A DNA stretch of 64,000 nucleotides. It comes from Physcomitrium patens (taxonomy: Eukaryota; Streptophyta; Bryopsida; Funariales; Funariaceae). Below, one piece after another: positions 1-11,568 of this stretch. Below the pieces are notes generated by a model. That model ran no database searches, was not told the origin of the DNA, and worked only from the letters and a program-made list of their open reading frames with translations. How positions within the stretch are numbered: position 1 is the stretch's first letter; each line of letters starts with the position of its first letter. A program made the position numbers and the translations under genes. The DNA lies in assembly GCF_000002425.4 (NCBI RefSeq), contig NC_037256.1, positions 13,834,233 through 13,898,232 on the forward strand. The letters are read 5' to 3'.

Positions 1-1479
1 TACAACAGAACCACTTTCAGTGCTTTAACGCAAAAGGACGACAAAGCACAGAAAGGGAACAAAGAAACTTACCCCAATCATCATCCATGATCCTTGAGCG
101 GGAACTCCCTTAAAACTGTTACGAAAATTACTTGCAATGATTAAGGACCGGGCGACTTAGTACTCTCCGCAAAATTGCCGACTCCTCTGAGATAGCGGAC
201 CCGACCTGTCAGCAGAATGAGCTGAGCATAAGGGTATACAAAAACATAATTTTGGTGACGCTGAATCGTATTGTTGCAACAAACTGTAGTTGATTCGAAC
301 CACACAGTGAGCTGTCCCCAGCTAAAGAACCAATACTCAGCAGATAGAGTCAAATTCAGGGGATTCAAACCTCATGCACTTATTCTCTACGCCTTATCTT
401 GGTTTTTCTCACCAAACACCTAGAAATTAAGCGTGGCAAGTATTTACTAAAACGGACACTTTTAAAAACATCTAGCGTTTTCTGCACTAGATGCTAAAGC
501 CAAGTCAAATGATACGGTCTCGAATCTAAGGGATCACGGGTGACGAGTACATAGTGACCTCGCACAAACCCAACACATATATAACAAGAGAGGGACAAAC
601 ACACCACGGAAACACGGGATAGAATCCATTAGAAATACAACACGAAATCCTCAATTTCATAAGTAAAAATGCAAGCGACGACTTGATCACTTCAAACATG
701 TGTCCAAACAAAATCCAGATGAAAATACAAGTCGTCGGTATGTCGAGGAACGGGTCAAACATTGAACGTTGATGACACATGCCCTAAAAGATGTATGGAA
801 TCAGCTCAAAAAAATCATGACCACAAAGTTTATTTTCCTGCGCATTATCCATAATAAAAACAAGGAAAATATAAAACGGAAAGGCAGCAAAACATTCTCG
901 AGCATTTGACGGCAACAAAATCTACAAAGTTACAACGACTAGGTCATAGCCAAAGACCCTACACCAATACCAAGGTTTGAGTAAGGCTCTTACGATAAGA
1001 TTCAAGACCAGGGACTGCTACATCAACCAGCACAATCGAAAACTAAACAGGTCAACAAAAACTCATCGTGATAATGCCGCGCGTTGCACAACAGAGGCAG
1101 AACAAGTCAATCAACGACAAGAACCGTCCACGAGTTTATCCACAACACAGAAGCACCAAGAAAACCTAAAACACAACAGTCGCGAATCTTGATTGCGCAG
1201 CACTCACCGAGTCGATGTAGTTCCCCAGCCACAGTAGCCCTCCTCGAAAATCGGGAAGAACCTAATGACCCCGAAGCTAGTGGTAACAACACTGCACCAC
1301 AACGGACGAGACAAAATCGAGGAGCGATAAGAGGGAAGGATAGCCAAGAGTAGAGAGCAAATGCAAGGCGAGCGCAACAACGACGACAGCGGTGGCAATG
1401 GCGCCGCAGCAGCAACGCACGGCAACCTGGGGAAAAGTCTGCAACGAGGGTTGAGCCATATGCTCCCAGGCCCTTATAA

Positions 1480-1510
<31 letters not shown>

Positions 1511-1700
1511 CCTTCACGGTGGATGACAATGCAAAGTCATCCTCTGCGACTCATGGATGATCGATGACTATTGTTCGTTCATTCATTCATTCGCACCCCG
1601 CAAGTCAGTCAGGCCCTTTACCGGCATTCTTCTATCCACGTGCTAGTGGTTTAAGACCCTCCCTGTAAGTGGAATGCATTCAATATGTCCACGTGGATTA
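1..1700. other. GC-richer segment, no confident gene
   Basis: This stretch is clearly less AT-rich than most of the window and keeps many CpG dinucleotides, which suggests a genic or promoter-like tract rather than a decayed transposon. I find no conserved domain in any frame. The longest minus-strand frame (1107-1529) begins with an Arg-Glu run that is only the CT microsatellite read backwards, and the remainder is low-complexity Cys/Arg/Leu. It may be the 5' region of a gene lying to the left of the window, but the sequence alone does not show that. Confidence 0.3.
1480..1505. repeat. (CT)n microsatellite
   Basis: About thirteen CT units in a row. Such pyrimidine tracts are common in plant promoters and 5' UTRs. 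It sits in the GC-richer left segment. Confidence 0.95.
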
Positions 1701-2800
1701 TAAATTTTAAAAATAGTCAGACCCCGTTGAAAAGAGGTTTAATGTGAGATTGCTACTCCAAAATTGTGGTCCAAATTCGTAATTAATTACAAGTAATAGA
1801 ATTAAATATAGGGGACCCATTCTAACCATCATGAAAAAGAGAAATGACCTCTAGATTCCTTTTTTCCCAATTGGATCTGCAACCAATGAAAACCAACCAC
1901 ATTCATCATGATTGCCATATTCTTCATCAAGGATGGGTTGATTTGGTAAAAACATGAGTCTAATTAACATTCTCCTAAATAAATAAATTTGTATATACAT
2001 ATATATATATATATATATATACACATTAAGGACATTGGTTTGCTTAATTCTAAAAATTAGAAACACAAAAAAATGCACTACATACATACAGTACATAATT
2101 TTTATTCCTAAGTGCATTTTTTTATTTGTACTCTCAAGTTTCTAGTCATTGTTTGTATATGATGATACTCAGTGCTCTAACAACTGTTTTGTGGATGAAT
2201 TCATCTTTGGATTGTAGGATTTAAAATACTGTAGCCTTTAAAAAGTTTGAAAGTTGGCTGTAGTTGGAATTTTAAAAGAGTTTTGATGTGCAGACAAATG
2301 AAAATAAATATATTGTTCAGTTGTAGTACCTATGGTTAATGTTGCACTTTCAAAGTTGGTTCAATACTTAGTTAACTAGCTTTGATCTTATTTATTATTA
2401 TGGTAAATTTAATTTTTAATTTTTAATTTTTCAATTGTTATTTTTAAAGAATAGGAATTAAAAGTGAAACAAACATTTTTACTGAATTTTTAGATAACTT
2501 GCAAAGTGAAGTCTGATGAAATATAATCCTAACAAAATTTGATAACAATTGAGAAGTCATGTTGTTTCTTTAGCAACACGTTTTTGTAAAGACAAACAAA
2601 TTGTGTCTTCTTTGTTTATCACAAACTACAAATATATTACAAAAAAACCTAAACTAAGAATATACACAACCACAAATATATTACAAATAAACATATTTCA
2701 AAGATCTACAAATATAATTATAAAATCTACGGATTTATAGATTTTTTAAATCGTTGATCTTCAAGAATTTGAGAAATGTCATATACGAACATTTTCTGAA
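1700..2800. other. AT-rich intergenic DNA
   Basis: AT-rich DNA without a recognisable gene. It contains a (TA)n run at about 1999-2021. Nothing else could be supported on either strand. Confidence 0.5.
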
Positions 2801-3428
2801 ATCTATATTCGCACGGAAACTAACCATGTTGAAGTCCGTAATCTTCTCACACCTTCGTGCAAAGATTTGGCTGTCTTTTGGCGCTGATTTGGACTGAAGT
2901 AGCTCGAGAACTCGCGTTCTGCAACATGGAGCGCTGAACTCAGGATTTTAAATAGTTTTCAGTCAAATTTTCGCTCTCCAGACGTGTCGTAGCGTTGTAG
3001 ATGGAGATGCACTTGGAGTTATTAAGTTGAGAGTGGTCACTATTGGCTGCTGTTAATTCTACCACGGCCAGTTTTACTGCTTACTTCGGCATCCAGGTGC
3101 ACGATAGCGCAAACGTTTCAGCCGCGAGGTTCAGCGACTTCATTGATGCTACCATCAGAAGGATTTATAAACACTCTAGGGAAGCGGAAGCTGTTTGATA
3201 CGTTTCTTTATGAGAAGAGGTCGTTTGTATAGGATGAGAGAAATTGTTCAATTCTTGTTTCATTGAAAGGGATAAGCAAGTGCAAAGACAAGATGAGCAT
3301 GCCAAGTCTCTATCGAAGAGTTGGGATGGATTGAAGTGCAATCCGGGCATTAAGGGCTACTCTTGGCAAAGCATCTGGTTCATGTATAACGCGGATAAGC
3401 TTTTCATGAGTATTTTTGCACGTCGCTA

Positions 3429-3735
3429 ATTTCCACGGATAAACGTGGCGGAGTCCTAAGAGCAGCTGCCAAAGCCAGAGAGCATGTAGATTGTGTTCTT
3501 TCAGTGGATCAGGTGAGTGTTTGCGAAGGGCGCTTTGATTTCACAGAGGCCGCATCTCTTTAAAGCTGAAGTAGATGGGGAAACTTCTTCTTATGAGGAA
3601 AGAGAGGCAGATGCATCTACAAGGGAGGCCAACGCAGCTGGTAATTCAGCCCAGATGTTACCTCTAAAGCATAAAACAGTGACAATCATCATTGCAGTGA
3701 TTGAGAAAAGAAATCGTGATATTTTTTTTTCTTGA
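3429..3735 (+). pseudogene. Possible exon remnants upstream of the kinase pseudogene
   Basis: At 3429-3512 a frame reads ISTDKRGGVLRAAAKAREHV and continues to a perfect plant 5' splice motif, CAG/GTGAGT, at about 3510-3518. A second open stretch (3517-3735) encodes an acidic, Ala/Glu-rich linker ending in a KHKTVT-like segment, the kind of strand that precedes the P-loop in deoxynucleoside kinases. The P-loop itself is not recognisable. These could be 5' exons of the kinase pseudogene that follows, but composition and the splice motif are the only support. Treat this as a tentative lead. Confidence 0.25.
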
Positions 3736-4053
3736 GCAGGTTTACTTGGAAGAAGGTTAAGAATTGTGGTACTAATTTATCACAAGGCGAAGGACAATTA
3801 AAGCATGTACTCGTACGGAGTTTAAATTACCCGCATAACTTGAATTTTTTAATATAACGTGATACTATCAAGAGTGTTTTTTCCAAAAGACTCTTATATG
3901 AATGCTTGAATTAATCTTTGTTGCATTCGGTCGTGCCTAGCTGGAGAAGCTTTGAAGTTGTCTTTCCTAACATTTTTATTCAGTAAAAAAAAATTGTCTA
4001 TGGGGTAGGGAGACTGTTCGAACGAAAAAGACAATTATTTGGCTCAATTGCCA

Positions 4054-4551
4054 CGGCGCATGCAAACAAATATGTTTCTTGAACCTGTTGGAAAGAGGCA
4101 AGATGTCGGTGCTAACCATCACAACATCCTCGAAGCATTTTATAAGGAGCTCAAACAATATGAGTACACATTTCAGAACCACATATTTGTAACAAGTCTA
4201 ATGCAGGAGCGGGAATCTGTCCATAGCTTCACAACCTTGCGCTTAATGGAGCGTAAAATCTTCAGTGCTCGAATGATAATATTCAAGACATTATTTGACG
4301 CTTTTCGGAGCACTTAGAAAAATGGTCGGGCATAAACGTATTTATATGATACCGATATTTCTGTGTCAAGAGGCAAGTCTTTGTACGTGCAGTACACGAG
4401 GCGAAGTGGATGAATGAGATGGAAATCAGTATATATGACTCATGGTTTAACCCAATTGTATCAGAACTTCCTGAGTTAGTTCCTGATGCGTTTATCTATC
4501 TTGAGGCTAGCCGAACACCTGCATGCCGTTCTCGAAAGAGGTAAGCACTTA
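4054..4551 (+). pseudogene. Deoxynucleoside kinase (plant dNK-like), decayed
   Basis: Two blocks match the plant deoxynucleoside kinase that phosphorylates deoxyribonucleosides for dNTP salvage (Arabidopsis has a single such enzyme; the match is from memory of the family). Block 1 (4066-4255) carries EPVGKRQDVG, HHNILEAFYKE, YTFQNHIFVT, LMQERES and LRLMER. Block 2 (about 4375-4551) carries VFVRAVHEAKWMNEMEISIY, the DSWF motif and the start of the FIYL-ASRTPA substrate loop, and ends at a good donor, AG/GTAAGC. Between the blocks about 110 bp look like an intron whose donor and acceptor G have become A. The conserved Trp of GKWQDVG is Arg. The N-terminal P-loop and the C-terminal half are not found. 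It is therefore a pseudogene or a badly broken gene. Confidence 0.8.
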
Positions 4552-4859
4552 ATATCCGTGTCCGTGAACTTTCTTATGTTGTGAATTGCAGAAATCAGGA
4601 CATTCTAATCGCGGTCGACTATCGCTACAACGTTTGTTAGTTTGATATGATGATTGAATCCAAAACTTGGTTGCTTGTACGTAGTTCTGTAGCCAAAAAA
4701 TGCTTTGAGGCAAAATCTCCAGTCGGCGATGAAGTCTTTTTTGGAATGCCACCGCTGTGAAATTGCAGGCCAGAGGAAGTTAACGTAGGTCTAAGGTAGA
4801 CGACCCATTCCCGACCAGTTAAGCAATTTATCATATCTGCAGTATGGGTACAGGTACGA

Positions 4860-5980
4860 TTAAGACAAATTAGATTTCAAAAGGATTTCATAATTTTTTA
4901 CAATTTTTTCTCCAAAAACAAAATTACTATAAATTATTGAAGTGAAGATTCTGTTTGTAACATTGTCGTCATATGCTTTACTAACAATGGTTGGTTATGC
5001 TGTGCTATCTAAGGATGATAATATGTATAGATGACACAACTTTAATTTAAACATCCAATTATAAATAACCAACTAGTTCATTGTGAGATTTTTGCAACAA
5101 TATCTTTTAATTCTTACTTATCTTCAAATCTTAGTTTGCTTATCTTCTACTTCTACTTTTGCTCCAACAATTCCTTCAAGCTTTCTTTCCAATATTCTGT
5201 TGTATAAACCATGTACATTGCATAAGGTAAGATAGAAGAAACTGTTATAAGTGTGTGAGGTTCATAATCATAGGCATTTGTTATGATTGCAACATGGATT
5301 GTATAGGGGTGACAAAATTTGCAAATAGAGTGCTAATTACTAATTGTGAGACTTATATGTATTACAAACTTTATGATATAGCTTGTCAATCAATCTATGA
5401 TAAGAACACATATTCTAAATTGTATGATGCAGCTTGCAAATAAGTATATGGTAAAGGCACATGTTAAAAGAGAGGCCTAGAGTTTTGTCTCTCCTCTATA
5501 CTCCATGTTGGAGTTTAAGCATACTTCTCCATGACCCCCTCGTTGCTTGTAATATGCAAGTCTTCATCTATATGGCTTGCCATTGCAGCTTTGGATATGC
5601 CACCTTATTGCCTGCAACTTTTGGCTCATATGCCTTGAGGCATGCCTTTCCACTACCTTGCACTAGTAAGCTTCTTTTTGTATTCTCTTTTCTTCTCTTT
5701 CTTCTAATTTTTTTCATTTTAACTCTTCTTTTTTAATTTGCATTCTTCTTTTCTTCCTTGTTTGTTCAAGATTTTATTCCTAGATTTGCTACATGATCCT
5801 CATATATGCCTTTAAAGTTAATATTAATTATTCAGAAAAAACTATATTGAGATCCACATTGCATCTCCTTTGATTGAGTCTTTTTGTGATAGTAGGCAAA
5901 GTTGGAAAGAAAATTATAGATTTTAGGTTAATGTAAGCATAGTCTAATTTGCTAATTTCTTTTGCCAATTCTAAATTGAA
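4860..5980. other. AT-rich DNA, nothing recognised
   Basis: AT-rich, with short open frames (5255-5443, 5461-5736) that have no recognisable motifs or coding-like composition. It may include the 3' flank of the pogo-like element that follows on the minus strand, but I could not find terminal inverted repeats. Confidence 0.4.
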
Positions 5981-5989
5981 CATGTTTGC

Positions 5990-7035
5990 CTCAACAAAAA
6001 AAGTGTTTGATAGTAAAATTTGGAGTTAGCTCTAAGTTAGCTATACTATTGTTAAACATTAAGGCATATACATCTACACTAGTTGATCCCATGTCCAACC
6101 TACTTTTATCTTTATGCTTTATAGAATTTCCAATTTTCCTATATACATTATTTTTTCCATATCCAACTTGTTTAATAGCTTGAGTATATATTTTGTTTAG
6201 GCTTAGGTATTTGTCAATTGTCATTCTATCCAATTCAAAGATTTTTATAGAATTGAAGCCTTTGATAATAATGTTCATAGTTAAAATCCACTTCAAACTT
6301 AAGAACATCTAATGTAGAAGAATTTATTTTTGTATAGGCTTTTAGATACCCAATAATTTAGATACTCTTTGAAATAAGTCTTGAATGGTCCAAAGACACA
6401 TGTATATAGAAATTACATAGCATAGAATGTGTGAGAAAATAGAGTTAGAATGTCCAATCCTACTTCTTATACTAATTTTACTATTTCAGTGATATTATGG
6501 TTTGCATATCCATCAATGAACAATAGATGTCTTTGAATAAGAAAAATGCCACCAAGTTGTTTTATGCTTTTAATAAAATAAAAAATCTATATAGTGAACA
6601 AATAACCAAACATTTAAGTTGTAGATTGTATTGTTATCATTGCACTTGTCTTGCATTGTTTTATATAGTTTTGGTAAAAAAAACTTCCTTCTAAAAATGT
6701 AAAAAGATGATATGTCTAATTTTATTATGTTCATACAAACTAAAATCCAAAGCCATTTTTAAAAAAATTTAAAATAGTGAGATTTATCCAATGAACATTT
6801 CTTTGAGCTATGACAAGTGCATAACTATTTCATCCTACTTGCACATCAAATTCGTCACAAATCTACATCTTATCAAAAAGATATCTATATAATGTATATA
6901 ATTCACTTAAATTATTGTAGAAGCTTTGTATATTTTCTTTCCATAATATCTTTGCTCTAAAAGATGAAAAGACTTGTATCATCTTTAACATGAGCTTTGG
7001 GTGATAGTGTCTAAACTACTTCAACTATACGTCAT
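5990..7035 (-). pseudogene. pogo-like (DDE_1) transposase, catalytic half
   Basis: Read right to left, this encodes the catalytic half of a Tc1/mariner-superfamily, pogo/jerky-like transposase (DDE_1 type), a nuclear enzyme that cuts and pastes DNA transposons. Recognisable segments in order: FRHYHPKLMLKMIQ; FRAKILWKENIQSFYNNL; ICDEFDVQVG with the first catalytic Asp (about 6835-6860); a NYI/MITIQS block; then HLLFIDGYANH (about 6490-6530) with the second catalytic Asp. Next come a degraded SHT-HALQPLD equivalent and FGPFKTYFKEY (about 6370-6400). The final acidic residue is not identifiable. Several in-frame stops and shifts make it dead. The N-terminal part continues at 19554, on the far side of element A. 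Confidence 0.75.
7031..7035. repeat. Target site duplication of element A (left)
   Basis: GTCAT immediately before the 5' LTR, repeated immediately after the 3' LTR at 19554-19558. A 5-bp duplication is the usual size for Ty3/gypsy integration. Confidence 0.9.
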
Positions 7036-7457
7036 TGTTAGGGACATAGTCTTTAGAACCTTCTAGAGACAAGTTTCTAGAACTTTCTAGAGACAAGCTT
7101 CTAGAACCTTCTAGAAGCAAGTCTTTGGAACCTTCTAAAAGCTCCTTAGTTGGTAGAAGATGTTAGGGACATAGTCCTTAGAACCTTCTAGAGATAAGTT
7201 TCTAGAACCTTCTAGAAGCAAGTCTCTGGAACCTTCTAGAAGCTTCCTAGTTGATAGAAGTTGCTTGAGAAGCTTCCTAAATAAGAGTATATATTGGAAT
7301 CGAGGCTGAAGAGTTCTTCAGTCTTGACAACACATCTCTTGGAGCTCTAGTTCACCTCTCTGGTGTTGTTCTTGTATTCATCTGATTAATCTAGTTCTTG
7401 CCAGTTCTTCTTGAACTTCTTGTTAGATCTCAAATCTGTATTTCTGTATCCATGACA
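7036..7457 (+). repeat. 5' LTR of element A
   Basis: Begins TGTTAGGGACAT and ends TGACA. U3 is packed with alternating GAA/TTC pentamers of heat-shock-element type, for example four units at 7098-7117. A TATA box lies at 7288-7295. The predicted RNA start, AGTCTTGACAA, is at 7320-7330, 32 bp from the TATA start. It is 24 bp longer than the 3' LTR because one U3 repeat unit around 7081-7104 is duplicated. Confidence 0.95.
7300..7327 (+). promoter_or_regulatory. Inverted repeat over the predicted start site, element A
   Basis: Arms TCGAGGCTGAAG (7300-7311) and CTTCAGTCTTGA (7316-7327) around the 4-nt spacer AGTT. One pair has been lost to a C-to-T change relative to element C. The right arm contains the first nucleotides of the predicted RNA. 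Confidence 0.6.
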
Positions 7458-7459
7458 GT

Positions 7460-7470
7460 TTGTCGAGACT
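7460..7470 (+). promoter_or_regulatory. Candidate self-primer binding site, element A
   Basis: TTGTCGAGACT lies 2 nt inside the 5' LTR and is complementary to the predicted RNA 5' end in the LTR (AGTCTCGACAA in the 3' LTR). The 5' LTR copy has one CpG-to-TpG mismatch. This is the arrangement known for Tf1, where the element RNA primes its own reverse transcription. No tRNA primer site is adjacent to the LTR. Confidence 0.7.
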
Positions 7471-7737
7471 TCACTCACCTCAGATATCAAAGCTAGTTTC
7501 TTCTTTGTTAGAGTGTGGATTACTCCTCTACTTGGAAGTGTACTAGCACTTTAGAGGTTGCGGATTACCCTCCTCTAAATTGATACTTCTTTTGTTACAA
7601 TATTGGAGTCTTATTGTTCTTGGAGAGAGTGGATTACCCCTTTTCTTGAAGCTCTTAAGGCATTTTAGAGGTTGCGGAGTACCCTCCTTTAAACCAATAT
7701 TGTCTTCTTGTAGAGTCATTTTTGTCCTTCTCTTAGA
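7471..7737 (+). promoter_or_regulatory. Leader of element A with repeated GGATTACCC motif
   Basis: Untranslated leader with four spaced copies of the motif GGATTACYC, at about 7515, 7560, 7629 and 7675 (two carry one substitution). They are interleaved with CCTCTA/TAGAGG complementary segments that could pair. The motif is shared with element C and, in two copies, with element B, so it may serve packaging or translation. Function is unknown. Confidence 0.5.
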
Positions 7738-8764
7738 ATGGTCGGGGGTCAAGACATTAGTATGACGGAAAGTTCAGAGTCTATGTTAGATGCTATCATG
7801 AATGCCCTCGCTACGTTATCGCAAAGAACTGCAGAGATTGAAGGAGTGGTGGCAAGGCTTCTTAATGATGGAGCATTTGGGATGGCACAATCTATGTTGT
7901 ACCAGCCTCAAACTTCTACACTGGGAGAAGCAACTTTGCCTCAGGTTCGACAAGCACTGCTGGTTCTACAACATAAGGAACCCCGAGTTAGCCTTCCGGA
8001 CAAGTTCGATGGTACACGTTCCAAGTTTTGAGGATTCATCAACCAAATCAGGTTGATAACAGTTTTACAGCCCGAACGCTATCCAATGGAGGAGTCACGT
8101 GTTGGGCTTGTTGGAACCTTACTTACAGGACAAGCTCTATCATGGTTTGCTCCTTTGTTTGAGAAACGATCGTCCATACTAAACAACTTTGAAACCTTTT
8201 TGGAGGCATTTGTGGAAGCATTTGGTGAATACGACAAGGTTCGATGGGCTACAACAAAGATCCGGTTACTACGACAAGGGATGTGTTCTACATCAGTCTA
8301 TGCATCGAACTTCAGGCAATTAGCATACGACATCAATTGGGACGAAGAAGCGTTGATGAGTCAATTCTATTGGGGTTTAAGGGACGATGTGAAGGATTTG
8401 CTGTTAACTCTTTCTGATCCGCAAATGCTCAATGAAGCTATTAGCGAAGCTGTGAAGTGCGATAACCGCCTATTTCAACATCGCCAAGACCAACGTTCAA
8501 GACAACATATGGTTTGCCACACCCCAACTATGTCGGCAAGCACCGTGAATTCACATTCAGAGGTAGAAGACATGCAAATTGATGCGGTACGTGTTAAATC
8601 TCTTACTCTAGAAGAAAAAAAGCGACGTATGGAGGAAGGTCTATACTTGTATTGTGGTGAAGAAGGCCACAAAGTTGGAAACTGCCCTAAGAAGCAAAAT
8701 CGACGTATTATCAAGACTAGGGGTGCGTTTATTCAGGAAAACAAGGATGCCCAGCCACAATACG
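7738..8764 (+). pseudogene. gag of element A, with nonsense change
   Basis: The start codon is the first Met after the leader (MVGGQDISMTESSES), equal to the start in element C. An N-terminal helix is followed by the capsid region (ALSWFAPLFEKRS, VYASNFRQLAYDINWDEEAL, SQFYWGLRDDVKDL) and a zinc knuckle at about 8648-8690. A TGA at 8029-8031 replaces the CGA seen in element C. The first Cys of the CCHC knuckle is Tyr (LYLYCGEEGHKVGNC). The gag stop present in element C is a TAC codon here, so the gag frame runs on uselessly. The product would form the virus-like particle core. Non-functional. Confidence 0.85.
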
Positions 8765-8778
8765 AACCGTGCGGCTGG
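8736..8778 (+). promoter_or_regulatory. Candidate -1 frameshift cassette, element A
   Basis: GGAAAAC (8736-8742), 8-nt spacer, then arms CCAGCCACA (8751-8759) and TGCGGCTGG (8770-8778) around a 10-nt loop. One A-C mismatch would be repaired by an ancestral G. The element C and element B copies have the same geometry. Confidence 0.55.
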
Positions 8779-11568
8779 ACAGTGAAATATTGCAACAACA
8801 ACCAGGTTCTTTTCTTTCCGCTCAACCTGCCCTTTTTTTTACAATCCCTTTGCTTATTGGCCCTCAGAAACTGAGAACCTTAGCATTATTAGATTCAGGA
8901 ACATCTGCTTGTTTCTTAGATGAAGAAGTCGCAAAGCGTCATAAGATCCCTTTAGTACAAAAATTCAAACCTATTCACGTTGAGGTCATAGATGGACGAC
9001 CTTTATTGTCTGGTAGTGTCACCCATGAATCAGAACCTATAGAAGTGACGTTTAAGAGCCATAGTAGTCATATTATTTTCAATATTATTAGAACCCCATC
9101 AAATCCTGTTATTCTTTGTCTTTCCTGGTTGGAAAAGCATAACCCATCCATAGATTGGAAGTTGCGGAAGATAATCTTTCCTACAAAACCACCTAAGAGC
9201 AAGCCTAGTAGAAAATCTTGAATAGAGAAATCTTTATTTATTGGAGCAAGAGCATTTATAAGATTGTCCAAGGAAGGCACACTGTTTGTCATTTATGCGA
9301 CTCCAACTACTGGGGAGAAGATCTCGACAGCAAGTATACCAGAGCAATATAAGGATTTTAAAGATGTATTTCAAAAGAAAAATGCCGACATACTACCAGA
9401 ACACAAACCATATGATTGCACCATAGACTTGTAGGAAGGAGCACAACCGCCTTTTGGCCCAATCTACAATCTATCGCAGACAGAGTTGGTGGAGTTGCGG
9501 AAGTACATCGACGAGAATTTAGCCAAGAACTTCATCCGTCATTCAAAATCGTCAGCTGGAGCATCCATCTTATTTGTGAAGAAGAAAGATGACTCATTGC
9601 GGATGTGCGTGGACTATCGAGGCCTCAACAAGGTAACAAAGAAGAATCGTTATCCGTTACCCTTGATTTTTGGTCTCTTAGAACAACTTGGACGTGCAAG
9701 GATCTTTACAAAAATTGATCTAAGGGGAGCTTACAACCTCGTACGAATCAGGGAAGGAGATGAGTGGAAGACAGCGTTCCATACAAGGTATGGCCATTTT
9801 GAGTATAATGTCATGCCCTTTGGTCTTACCAATGCTCCAGTGGTCTTTCAACATATGATGAATGATATTTTCCGAGAGCACCTTGATGATTTTGTTGTCA
9901 TCTATTTAGATGATATTTTGATATTCTCCAAAAATGAGGAAGAGCATAAAAAAAACATTCGTTTAGTCTTGGAGAAACTACGCGAGCGAGGACTATATGC
10001 CAAGTTGGAGAAGTATTTATTTCACTAAATAGAAATGGAGTTTTTGGGATTTGTTGCGACTACGAAAGGCTTGAAGATGGACCCCAAGAAGGTAGAAGCA
10101 ATCGTGTCTTGGGAGGTTCCGAAGATGGTTAGAGACGTACAATGCTTTCTTGGTTTTGCTAACTTCTATCGGATCTTTATCAAAAATTACTCTCAAGTTG
10201 CTGCTCCCTTCACTCAGTTGACATGCAAGGATAAGCTGGAATGGGGACCTCTAGCAGAGAAGGCATTTCAAGACCTGAAGACCGCATTTACTACGGCTCC
10301 AATCTTGGTACATCCAGACTTTACAAAGGCCTTTTATTTAGAAGCTGATGCTTCGGATTTTGCTTTAAGAGCTGTACTTTCACAAATGGGAGAAGACAAG
10401 AAGCTCCATCCAGTTGCATTCTATTCTCGAAAGTTCTCTACTGCTAAAATCAATTATGAGATCCACGATAAGGAACTTCTTGCTATAGTGGATTCTTTCC
10501 AAGAATGGCGTCACTTTCTTGAAGGAGCTGCACATCTAGTGACCGTATATACAGATCACAAGAATTTGGAGTATTTCATGTCGGCTCGAGTTCTAAATCG
10601 ACGTCAAGCTCGGTGGAGTATGTTGCTATCTAGGTTTGATTTTGTTATCACTTATCAATCTTGAAAGCAGCAAGGCCTATCTGATGCCTTATCGAAGAGA
10701 TCGTATCTTGTACCAAAGGCTGGAGAAGTAGCGTTTGATCAACAATGCACGACATTGTTGAAGCCAAAGTAATTTCAGCTTTGCGCTACTATTTTGCCAA
10801 TTGATGCTGACTTCCTGAATCAGGTACGTGCAGTGACCATTGAAGATTGTGTAGCCATTGATATTAAGCAGCATGCCAATGACGACAAGTTCAAGGTGGA
10901 GGGAGATCTTTTATACTTTGAAGAGTGGTTATATATCCCAAAAGGACCAGCACGACTCCGAGTTCTTCAATCTCGCCACGATTTTCCAACTGCGGGACAT
11001 TTTGGATTCAACAAGACCTTAGAGTTTATTTCTCGAGATTTTTGGTGGCCCCAAATGTGGAAGGATGTGAAAGATTTTGTCCTCTCCTGTGACATCTGTT
11101 CAACATCCAAGAATCCTCGACATCGCCCTTATGGACTCTTACAGCCATTGCCGATTCTACGTCGACCATGGTCTTCAATTTCCATGGACTTCATCACGGA
11201 CTTGCCATCATCGAACTCATTTGATAGCATCTTTGTTGTGGTAGATCAACTTAAAAAAATGGCGCACTTTGTCTTTTGCAAGAAGACATCATCTAGTGAA
11301 GTCACAGCAAGGCTCTTTCTCAATAATGTGTATCGTTATCATAGACTACCAGATGATTTCATATCAGATCGAGGAACCCAGTTCGTATCAAAGTTTTGGA
11401 GATCTCTCTTTGAGATACTGAAAGTGGATATCAAGCTTTCTTCAGCTTTTCATCCTCAAACTGACGGCCAAACGAAACGGGGGAACCAAGTCTTGAAAGA
11501 ATACTTACGATGGAGTATCAACTATCAGCAAGACGATTGGACCACATATTTGTCGCTAGCCGAATTTG
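8769..11568 (+). pseudogene. pol of element A (PR-RT-RNaseH-IN), interrupted
   Basis: Polyprotein in the -1 frame relative to gag. The protease active site reads LLDSGTSACF (about 8888-8920). RT has [19 protein letters not shown], the intact YLDD catalytic motif near 9905 and FGLTNAP. RNase H (EADASDF, NYEIHDKELLAI, TDHKNLEYF) ends near 10664. The integrase zinc domain and part of the DDE core (SMDFITDLP, SDRGTQF, then DGQTKRGNQV, the Glu-bearing TER motif changed) run to 11568, where element B interrupts. In-frame stops occur at 9219-9221, 9433-9435, 10026-10028, 10662-10664 and 10770-10772. Most equal CGA, CAA/CAG or GGA in element C. Inactive, although RT keeps its catalytic residues. Confidence 0.9.
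11564..11568. repeat. Target site duplication of element B (left)
   Basis: ATTTG before the left LTR of B; the right copy at 17942-17946 is GTTTG. Element C has GTTTG at the equivalent codon, so the left copy carries a G-to-A change. Confidence 0.85.

Noticed and set aside
1107..1529. 140-codon minus-strand frame starting with an Arg-Glu run
   Set aside because: The run is the CT microsatellite; the rest is low-complexity and has no motif. An unsupported frame in GC-rich DNA.
4549..4834. Continuation of the kinase pseudogene after the GTAAGC donor
   Set aside because: An acceptor-like GAATTGCAG is present at about 4590, but no frame beyond it matches the kinase C-terminal half.
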